This document shows positions 57,494 to 64,000 of a stretch of DNA of 64,000 nt, piece by piece (the first letter of the stretch is position 1; each line of letters starts with the position of its first letter). The notes beneath the pieces were generated by a model. The model saw only the letters and a list, made by a program, of their open reading frames with translations, did not search any database and was not told the origin of the DNA. The DNA comes from Methylomonas rosea. Lineage in GTDB: Bacteria > Pseudomonadota > Gammaproteobacteria > Methylococcales > Methylomonadaceae. Both the position numbers and the translations under genes were made by a program. The DNA lies in the NCBI RefSeq assembly GCF_024505055.1, contig NZ_JANIBL010000001.1, positions 1 to 64,000 on the forward strand. Direction: 5' to 3'.

Positions 57494-59077
57494 TCAAAGC
57501 TCTCTGGTCTGACTAAAGCTTATATCCGGCCAGCGTTCTTCAGTTAATTGCAAATTAACCCGGCTGCTGGCCAGATAGACCAAATAGCCGCCGCCATCTT
57601 CGGCAAGATTTTCGAACGCCTTGTTTTTAAACTCTTCCAGCTTAGCCGGATTTTTCGCGCTGACCCAGCGCACGGTGTTGATCGGCGACACGTCGTAAGC
57701 GCATTCGACGTTGTACTCGTTTTTTAGGCGATGGGCAGTAACGTCAAACTGCAGAATACCCACCGCGCCGAGTATCAAATCGTTGTTTTTCAGTGGTCGG
57801 AACAGCTGGGTCGCACCTTCTTCAGTTAATTGAATTAAACCTTTTTGCAGGGCTTTGGCGCGCAGCGGATCTTTCAACACCACGCGGCGAAACAGCTCCG
57901 GCGCGAAGTAGGGGATGCCGCCAAATTTTAAGGCTTCGCCCTGCGTAAAGGTGTCGCCGACTTGAATAGTGCCGTGGTTATGTAAGCCTATGATGTCACC
58001 GGGATAGGCTTCCTCGACGTTTTTACGGCTGTCCGCTTGAAAGGTAATGGCGTTGGCGACCTGGATATTTTTACCGATGCGCACATGATTGACCTTCATG
58101 CCTTTATCGAATTTACCGGAGCATATTCTCAAAAAGGCTACGCGGTCGCGGTGCGCCGGGTCCATATTGGCTTGGATTTTAAACACAAAGCCGGTGAATT
58201 TTTCTTCATCGGGCATGACTTCGCGCTGCTCGGCTTGCCGCGAACGCGGCCCAGGCGCATATTCCGCGAAGGCGTCCAACAATTCGATGATGCCGAAATT
58301 ATTGATCGCCGAGCCGAAAAACACCGGGGTTTGTTCACCAGCTAAATATTTAGCGTGATCGAATTCATGACTGGCGCCTTTGACCAGCTCGATCTCGTCG
58401 CGCAATTCTTCCGCCTGATAACCCAGCAGTTCGTCGAGTTTGGGATTGTTCAGACCTTTGATGACCTCGGCTTTGGCGATACGGCCACCGTGGTGCGGAC
58501 TGAACAGCAATATTTCGTCTTTATACAGCTGATAAACCCCTTTAAAGCGCTTGCCCATGCCAATCGGCCAGGTCATTGGTGTGCATTGGATTTTTAGTAC
58601 GCTTTCGACTTCGTCGAGCAGTTCGATCGGCTCGCGGCCTTCGCGATCCAGCTTATTGATGAAAGTCAGAATAGGAGTATCGCGCAGGCGGCAGACTTCC
58701 ATCAATTTGATGGTCCTGTCCTCAACACCCTTTGCTACGTCGATCACCATCAACGCGGAGTCTACGGCTGTCAATGTGCGGTAAGTATCTTCGGAAAAGT
58801 CTTCGTGGCCAGGGGTGTCCAGTAAATTGATGATGCAATCATTATGCTCAAACTGCATTACAGAAGTGGTTACGGAAATCCCCCGCTCTTTTTCCATTTC
58901 CATCCAGTCGGAGGTGGCGTGACGCGCTGCTTTCCGGCCTTTTACCGAACCGGCCAATTGAATCGCACCGCCGAACAGCAGCAGTTTTTCGGTAATGGTG
59001 GTTTTACCGGCGTCGGGGTGGGAGATGATGGCAAAGGTTCTGCGTCTATTGGCTTCTGCGCTGATTTCGGTGGTCAT
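57494..59077 (-). CDS. prfC: peptide chain release factor 3
   Basis: 527 aa translational GTPase. G1 [10 protein letters not shown]2 [11 protein letters not shown]3 DTPGH, G4 NKLD are visible, and residues 280-527 are the RF3 domains 2 and 3. It recycles RF1 and RF2 after termination. Its length equals the usual 527-530 aa. Monocistronic, with 116 bases between its start and the next upstream gene. Confidence 0.97.
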   Translation of the reverse strand: MTTEISAEANRRRTFAIISHPDAGKTTITEKLLLFGGAIQLAGSVKGRKAARHATSDWMEMEKERGISVTTSVMQFEHNDCIINLLDTPGHEDFSEDTYRTLTAVDSALMVIDVAKGVEDRTIKLMEVCRLRDTPILTFINKLDREGREPIELLDEVESVLKIQCTPMTWPIGMGKRFKGVYQLYKDEILLFSPHHGGRIAKAEVIKGLNNPKLDELLGYQAEELRDEIELVKGASHEFDHAKYLAGEQTPVFFGSAINNFGIIELLDAFAEYAPGPRSRQAEQREVMPDEEKFTGFVFKIQANMDPAHRDRVAFLRICSGKFDKGMKVNHVRIGKNIQVANAITFQADSRKNVEEAYPGDIIGLHNHGTIQVGDTFTQGEALKFGGIPYFAPELFRRVVLKDPLRAKALQKGLIQLTEEGATQLFRPLKNNDLILGAVGILQFDVTAHRLKNEYNVECAYDVSPINTVRWVSAKNPAKLEEFKNKAFENLAEDGGGYLVYLASSRVNLQLTEERWPDISFSQTREL

Positions 59078-59193
59078 GATGCTTGGATAAATTGGTATAT
59101 CAATTGCTTATTATCCCGGTTTTTACCGAAAAAAATAAGAGGCAGACAATGATAAGTCTCTTGTTGGTTTCTATTGCTAAACCTGAGGCTGGA

Positions 59194-59904
59194 CTATTGG
59201 AAAGGTTTGCGGTAACCATCGAATAAATGATGAATTTCCTCAAGCCCGTCTTCTATTGACCAAGAAACGGACTTTGACAATAAGTCCAGCAAAATCACGC
59301 CGTTTACCGCTGCGTCTTCGCTAATAGCCGTTTTTAATCGTTGGCTTAAATGCAGGTTGATAACTTGTAAATTTTGATAAAGCGCGAGCAGTTCATCCAG
59401 TTCCAGCGAATAGGGCAGCTTGTCTTTTTGGCGAAAATACTGCGCCAGTAGGAACATGGTCGTTACCCGATAAATCGTTTCAGTCTGATCAGCCAGCGGT
59501 AAATGAAAGCGGGCCATCGGTTTTAAAAATTCGGTATGCGGACATGGGCTGGTGGCCATGATTAAGCCGAGAATCGAGCTGGCGATATGTTGCGCTGTGG
59601 TATCGGCGCGTATCGTTCTCCGGTCGGTAATTACCTCTACGGTCATTTGCTTGTGGGATACCAAGTGACCGCATAAATCCAACAGCGACACCAAATTAAT
59701 CGCGACAGGACAATGCGGAGTCTGTTCCGGATTTAATGGGCAATTGCGGCATTGTTGATAGATAAGCTCCGTCCAAAAAGGATAGGGCGGTGGTGCGGCG
59801 GAAATCAGCGTCATGCTTTGTTTGTCAACTTCTATCAGGAAATCCGTGCTGTCGTAATCTTCCGCATTCAGGCGGTAGGTAAAATGTAGGATGTCTTCGG
59901 ACAT
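59194..59904 (-). CDS. uncharacterised protein with conserved Cys motif
   Basis: 236 aa from ATG 59904; the longer frame adds 34 residues without family character. It begins MSEDILHFTYRLNAEDYDS and has a Cys-rich stretch CRNCPLNPEQTPHCPVA at about residues 52-68 (C-x2-C-x9-C), which could bind metal. The rest is helical (YRVTTMFLLAQYFRQKD; LHLSQRLKTAISEDAAVNGVI). It resembles proteins that I associate with DUF6901, but I cannot confirm this. No signal peptide. Function unknown. Confidence 0.7.
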   Translation of the reverse strand: MSEDILHFTYRLNAEDYDSTDFLIEVDKQSMTLISAAPPPYPFWTELIYQQCRNCPLNPEQTPHCPVAINLVSLLDLCGHLVSHKQMTVEVITDRRTIRADTTAQHIASSILGLIMATSPCPHTEFLKPMARFHLPLADQTETIYRVTTMFLLAQYFRQKDKLPYSLELDELLALYQNLQVINLHLSQRLKTAISEDAAVNGVILLDLLSKSVSWSIEDGLEEIHHLFDGYRKPFQ

Positions 59905-60079
59905 ATAATCTCGGCAAACAAGTGATGGGCGTGTCGCGACGGGTGGGTTTAGTGCTGCTAAATCGTGTTGTTGGGCGATTGTAGGGGCGCCGCAATCGAC
60001 TGGCAAGGCACATTAATACAGCGAGTTTGGCTTGAGTATAGCTGCCGCAGTCAACTAAAAGGGGCTGCCTCCGGCTCCA

Positions 60080-60088
60080 TGCTACAAT
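60080..60088 (+). promoter_or_regulatory. extended -10 promoter for the 60126 gene
   Basis: TGCTACAAT, an extended -10 element (TG-n-TACAAT), lies 37 bases ahead of the ATG at 60126. No clear -35 box. Confidence 0.5.
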
Positions 60089-60125
60089 CGGCGGCTCTAA
60101 AAACATAATCCCATAAGGCTTTACC

Positions 60126-60515
60126 ATGCAATTTATCAAACTCCCCGCTGTTGCTTTGCTGCTTTTATCTTTTAATGCCTTAGCGGAAGTACAGCTGACC
60201 AAAGCCGATCTTCTGGGTACATGGCAAATCGACAAAGAGTCGAACACCAGCGACGGCAGCAAAGCGCGCAGCTCCAATACCACCTGGACGTTTAAAGAAG
60301 ACGGCACGATCGAGGGTATGACCCATGAAAACGATTCGCATGCCAGAATTGACCAAATGCGCGCGGTGCTGAATTATTCCGTTGAAGGCGGCAAAATTGT
60401 CAAACAGGCCGCGCCGGGTCGTTCAAAGATGGAAACCTGCGAGGCTATCGAAAAAGCCGGCAACAATATGGTTTTGAAGTGTCAGACCGTTTATTTCTTT
60501 ATGTCCAAAAAGTAA
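60126..60515 (+). CDS. small exported protein, lipocalin-like pattern
   Basis: 129 aa. Signal peptide (MQFIKLPAVALLLLSFNALA) with cleavage near residue 20. The mature part begins with a lipocalin-like LLGTWQIDKES, followed by alternating beta-strand pattern (NTTWTFKEDGTIEG; GGKIVKQAAPG; NNMVLKCQTVYFFM). Two Cys residues might form a disulfide. No enzyme motif. The lipocalin-like call rests on the G-x-W start and length only. Confidence 0.65.
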   Translation: MQFIKLPAVALLLLSFNALAEVQLTKADLLGTWQIDKESNTSDGSKARSSNTTWTFKEDGTIEGMTHENDSHARIDQMRAVLNYSVEGGKIVKQAAPGRSKMETCEAIEKAGNNMVLKCQTVYFFMSKK

Positions 60516-60608
60516 GAATATCGGCCATTCCCGAGAGCGTGGTAGACAGGCTTAATCCATTTATTTGACGCGCTTTGCTCTCGGACGGGATGTGCTTACC
60601 GGTTTAAT

Positions 60609-61445
60609 GTGAGAACGGGAACTTTGATTTTGGCGGAGCAGGCGCAGTGTTTGTCTGATTTTGCGGAGCGCTGTTTATTTGATAGCGATATTGAGCAAAA
60701 ACTTGTTTTAACCCATCGAGCCAGGCAGTTATTGGATGACGGCCTGCTGTCTTTGCAGGCAGTAGGAGATGTATTGCCGATCAGTCATACGGTATTCCCG
60801 AGCAGGCCGACATTATTGATGCCGCGCGATATGCCCAAGCGTCGCTTGGATTCCAACGAAGGAAAGGCAGCATTTTTTCACGCGCTGGCGCATATCGAGT
60901 TTGTGGCAATTTATTTGGCTTGGGACATCGTTTACCGGTTTCGCGGTTTGCCTGACGATTTTTATAGAGATTGGCTCACCATTGCCGACGAAGAGGCCCA
61001 GCATTTCGAGTTGATACGCAAACATTTGCTTGGTTTAGGATTCGATTACGGCGATTTGCCTGCGCATCGCGGGCTGTGGTCGCACGCTGAAGATACCTCC
61101 AATGATATTTTGGCTCGGCTGGTGATCGTGCCGCGTTGTATGGAGGCGCGCGGTCTGGACGTGACGCCAGCCATGATGGATAAGCTTGCTGCCATCGAAG
61201 ATCAGCCCGGAGTGGCAATTTTAACGCGGATTTATAACGACGAAGTCGGGCATGTGGAACGTGGTTCTTATTGGTTCAATACCCTGGCCAGCCGGCGCGG
61301 TTTAGAACCCGAACATTGCTTCAAGGACTTGATTCTGAATTATTTCAAGGGCAAACCCAAAGGCCCCTTTAACCGAGAAGTGCGTATAATCGCCGGCTTC
61401 TCGAATAACGAAATCGATTGGCTGGAGGAGCGTTTGCATGAATAA
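60609..61445 (+). CDS. DUF455 ferritin-like protein
   Basis: 278 aa, GTG start at 60609 (the ATG two bases earlier runs straight into a stop). Ferritin-like/MiaE-like DUF455 core with carboxylate and His positions HALAHIEFVAIYLAWD, ADEEAQHFELI and NDEVGHVERG, giving two E-x-x-H-type motifs for a di-iron or similar centre. Family function unknown; possibly a metal-dependent oxidase or hydroxylase. It overlaps the NnrS gene by 8 bases, so the two are co-translated. Confidence 0.88.
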   Translation: MRTGTLILAEQAQCLSDFAERCLFDSDIEQKLVLTHRARQLLDDGLLSLQAVGDVLPISHTVFPSRPTLLMPRDMPKRRLDSNEGKAAFFHALAHIEFVAIYLAWDIVYRFRGLPDDFYRDWLTIADEEAQHFELIRKHLLGLGFDYGDLPAHRGLWSHAEDTSNDILARLVIVPRCMEARGLDVTPAMMDKLAAIEDQPGVAILTRIYNDEVGHVERGSYWFNTLASRRGLEPEHCFKDLILNYFKGKPKGPFNREVRIIAGFSNNEIDWLEERLHE

Positions 61446-62613
61446 CAAACCGGTTTTTGATTATCCACTGTTTGCGATGGGTTTTAGGGCTTTCTTCGCG
61501 TTGGCGGGTTTATCGGCTCTGGCTTTGATTGCGCTGTGGAATTCGATGTCGAACGGTTCATTGCATATCGATAACTATTTCAGCGGCAGCACTTGGCACG
61601 CTCATGAAATGTTGCTTGGTTACACGACGGCGGTGATTGCCGGCTTTTTGCTCACAGCGGTGAGAAACTGGACGGGTCTGCAAACCGTTACGCCGGATCA
61701 GTTGGCGTCGCTTTGCTTTCTGTGGATTTATGGCAGGGTTTTGCCGTTTTATTCGGAATTATTGCCTGATGTGTTGATAGGTGCCGTCGATTTTGTCTTT
61801 CTACCAGCCTTGGCCTATTTCATTAGTAAACCGATTTTGAAAACCGCTAATTACAGGAATCTGGTGTTTATCGCGTTATTGCTGTTATTGGCCTTGGGCA
61901 ATGGCTTGATCCATACCCAAGTGTTGGGTTTTATGGCCGATAGTGCCGCGCTCGGTCTGATTTTGGTGGTTACAGTTATCGTCGCGATGATTTTGGTCAT
62001 AGCCGGCCGGGTGTTTCCGTTTTTCACCGAACGAGGCTTGTCCGGTGTCATTTGTATCCGCAATCCCGCGCTAGATATCGCTGCTGTTGTAGTGAGTCTG
62101 GCGGTATTTGCACTATTGATGCTGAATGTCTCCGGCGCCTTGTTGGCTATCGCTGCGGTGGCGGCGATTGTGATCAATATCGTGCGGGTGGCTGCTTGGT
62201 ACAATCCGCGAATTTGGTTTGTGCCACTGCTGTGGGTTTTATACGTCGGCTACGGTTGGGTGATTCTTGGCTTTGGCTTGGTGTCCTTGGCGGCTTTTGG
62301 CCTGGTACCGCAATCTTTGGCTTTACATGCTTTTACCGTGGGCGGTATCGGCATTTTAACCTTGGGTATGATGGCGCGCGTCGCCTTAGGCCATACCGGC
62401 AGGGCATTAAAAACGTCGAATGTGATGGCGCTGGCGTTTGTGCTGATTAATCTGGCAGCGTTGTTCCGGGTGCTGTTTCCCGCCATCTTGCCGGCTTGGT
62501 ACGGCGGTTTGGTGATGGTTTCGACTTACTTTTGGTTGGCGGCATTTTCGCTGTTCGCGTTTTATTACGCACCGATATTGACAACGCCGAGACTGGATGG
62601 GCAGGCCGGTTAA
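61438..62613 (+). CDS. nnrS: NnrS family heme/copper membrane protein
   Basis: 391 aa with about 12 membrane segments. The NnrS start region FDYPLFAMGFRAFFALAGL, the histidine motif STWHAHEMLLGYTTAVIAGFLLTAV, and a second HxxxxG-like motif (HAFTVGGIG; ALGHTGR) match the family. NnrS binds heme and copper and protects against NO stress in denitrifiers. Here it is coupled to a DUF455 protein. A bidirectional terminator lies between its stop and that of convergent ispG. Confidence 0.9.
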   Translation: MNNKPVFDYPLFAMGFRAFFALAGLSALALIALWNSMSNGSLHIDNYFSGSTWHAHEMLLGYTTAVIAGFLLTAVRNWTGLQTVTPDQLASLCFLWIYGRVLPFYSELLPDVLIGAVDFVFLPALAYFISKPILKTANYRNLVFIALLLLLALGNGLIHTQVLGFMADSAALGLILVVTVIVAMILVIAGRVFPFFTERGLSGVICIRNPALDIAAVVVSLAVFALLMLNVSGALLAIAAVAAIVINIVRVAAWYNPRIWFVPLLWVLYVGYGWVILGFGLVSLAAFGLVPQSLALHAFTVGGIGILTLGMMARVALGHTGRALKTSNVMALAFVLINLAALFRVLFPAILPAWYGGLVMVSTYFWLAAFSLFAFYYAPILTTPRLDGQAG

Positions 62614-62630
62614 GCGTTTACGGGAATAAA

Positions 62631-62656
62631 AAAGGCGGCTTTATGGCCGCCTTTTT
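62631..62656. terminator. bidirectional terminator between nnrS and ispG
   Basis: AAAGGCGGC (62631-62639) and GCCGCCTTT (62646-62654) form a 9-base stem with a 6-base loop, A-rich on the left and T-rich on the right. It serves both convergent genes. Confidence 0.85.
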
Positions 62657-62673
62657 TGTGGGTGAAGCTTCTT

Positions 62674-63894
62674 TTATTGGGCGCTGTAGTGCGATTCGAT
62701 GTAGCGCTCGACCAATTCCTGGAACTCGCCGGCGATGTTATCGCCTTTTAAGGTCACAGTTTTTACGCCGTCTTCAAATACCGGTGCTACCGGTGATTCG
62801 CCGCTACCCGGCAAACTGATGCCGATGTTGGCGTTTTTGCTTTCGCCAGGGCCGTTAACCACGCAGCCCATTACCGCGACTTCCATGGTTTCCACGCCTT
62901 TGTATTTATCTTTCCAGACCGGCATTTGGTCGCGCAGATAGGCTTGAATATCTTGCGCCAGTCTTTGGAAGTAATCGCTGGTGGTCCGGCCGCAACCAGG
63001 GCAAGCGATAACCATCGGTGTGAACGAACGGAAACCCATGGTTTGCAGAATTTCCTGACCAACGATCACTTCCTTGGTCCTGGCAGCGCCCGGTTCAGGT
63101 GTCAGTGAAATCCTAATCGTGTCGCCGATGCCTTGTTGCATCAATACACCCAGTGCGGCAGAAGACGCGACGATGCCTTTCGAACCCATGCCGGCCTCGG
63201 TCAAGCCCAGATGCAGCGCATAATCGCACCGGTTAGACAGGTCTTCGTAAATGCTGATCAATTCCTGCACGTTGCTGATTTTGCAAGACAGGATGATTTT
63301 ATCTTTACCTAAACCAATCTCTTCAGCTTTAGCGGCGCTTTCCAGCGCGGACAAGACAATAGCTTCGCGAGTAATGGCCGGCAATTCCTTGGGGTTGGCC
63401 AGCAGGCGATTTTCGTCGAGCAGACGTGTCAGAACCGCTTGGTCCAGACTGCCGCCGTTGACGCCGATCCGCACCGGCTTATTGTATTTGCAGGCAAATT
63501 CAATCATTTGCTGGAATTGCGGGTCGCGAGCCTTACCTTTGCCGACGTTGCCGGGGTTGATGCGGTATTTAGAGAGCGCTTGTGCGCAATCCGGATATTT
63601 TTCCAGCAACTTGTGGCCGTTAAAATGAAAGTCGCCGATAATCGGCACTGAAAAGCCTTTTTGCTCAAGCTGGTTGACGATTTCAGGGACTGCTTTCGCC
63701 GCTTCCTCAGTATTGACGGTGATGCGAACCAGTTCGGAGCCAGCTGTCGATAATTCCATGATCTGTTGAACGCTTCCTGCAACATCAGCTGTGTCGGTGT
63801 TGGTCATGGATTGAACTACAATCGGAGCACCGCCGCCGACTTTTACGTTTCCTACCGAAACCTGTTGGGTGTGTTTTCTGGGGCTTATCGACAT
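62674..63894 (-). CDS. ispG: 4-hydroxy-3-methylbut-2-en-1-yl diphosphate synthase (flavodoxin)
   Basis: 406 aa. N-terminal TIM-barrel ([19 protein letters not shown]) and C-terminal 4Fe-4S domain with ACPGCGRTT and GCVVNGPGE supplying the three Cys ligands. It reduces MEcPP to HMBPP in the MEP isoprenoid pathway. The start is ATG 63894. About 106 bases upstream remain in the window, AT-rich with TATAAT on the minus strand near 63965-63960. Confidence 0.97.
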   Translation of the reverse strand: MSISPRKHTQQVSVGNVKVGGGAPIVVQSMTNTDTADVAGSVQQIMELSTAGSELVRITVNTEEAAKAVPEIVNQLEQKGFSVPIIGDFHFNGHKLLEKYPDCAQALSKYRINPGNVGKGKARDPQFQQMIEFACKYNKPVRIGVNGGSLDQAVLTRLLDENRLLANPKELPAITREAIVLSALESAAKAEEIGLGKDKIILSCKISNVQELISIYEDLSNRCDYALHLGLTEAGMGSKGIVASSAALGVLMQQGIGDTIRISLTPEPGAARTKEVIVGQEILQTMGFRSFTPMVIACPGCGRTTSDYFQRLAQDIQAYLRDQMPVWKDKYKGVETMEVAVMGCVVNGPGESKNANIGISLPGSGESPVAPVFEDGVKTVTLKGDNIAGEFQELVERYIESHYSAQ

Positions 63895-64000
63895 AGAATT
63901 GTTGTATACGAAAAATCAAAGTTATCTGAAAAATACCAAGTATTTCACTTAGGATATAAATTATACCTCCATAGCTACAGGACGAAAGAGCAAATTGTGC

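Overview
The window looks like a stretch of chromosome from a gammaproteobacterium. The protein sequences read like those of a type I methanotroph (Methylococcaceae, Methylomonas-like). Evidence: the gyrA-serC-pheA-hisC-tyrA-aroA-cmk-rpsA-ihfB supraoperon known from gammaproteobacteria such as Pseudomonas, a complete ccmABCDEFGHI system, a cytochrome P460, and a MoxY/LapD-type sensor kinase. No methane monooxygenase or methanol dehydrogenase genes lie in the window, so the methanotroph assignment is inference. I saw no rRNA, tRNA, CRISPR array or intact insertion sequence. Genes are densely packed, and many neighbours overlap by 1-8 bases at ATGA, GTGA or TAATG junctions.

Layout. 1-4583: a PfkB kinase (cut by the window edge), a RimK-like ATP-grasp ligase, an M14-like DUF2817 hydrolase and a GNAT/peptidase-C39 fusion, together a probable amino-acid or peptide ligation and trimming system. 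4663-14755: alanine aminotransferase, threonine synthesis (hom, thrC), recJ, a GT39/PAP2 envelope pair, a DUF188 protein, dapA and bamC. 14856-18800: purL. 19004-25150: signalling genes (MoxY-like kinase and NarL-type regulator, HDOD protein, c-heme chemotaxis receptor), a low-molecular-weight tyrosine phosphatase and a dienelactone-hydrolase-like protein. 25277-36158: the gyrA-to-ihfB supraoperon, covering serine, phenylalanine, tyrosine, histidine and chorismate synthesis, CMP kinase, ribosomal protein S1 and IHF-beta. 36324-41564: two alpha/beta hydrolases, ftsH and purEK. 41710-49869: cytochrome c maturation followed by hemN.

49873-53158 is the accessory part: a decayed type I restriction specificity gene with a duplicated tail, a MITE-like inverted repeat, a small acidic protein, an Mrr-type nuclease with a probable PUA/EVE-like reader domain, an AT-rich membrane protein and a DUF1778/GNAT toxin-antitoxin pair. 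53441-63894 returns to core-like genes: cstA, cytochrome P460, a histone-deacetylase-like amidohydrolase, prfC, a Cys-motif unknown, a small exported protein, a DUF455/NnrS pair and ispG, closed by a bidirectional terminator.

The most interesting parts are the ATP-grasp/M14/GNAT-C39 cluster at the left edge and the restriction graveyard after hemN. The MoxY-like two-component pair, the heme-binding chemoreceptor and the P460/NnrS nitrogen-oxide genes follow. No stretch longer than 300 bases lacks a gene or gene remnant.
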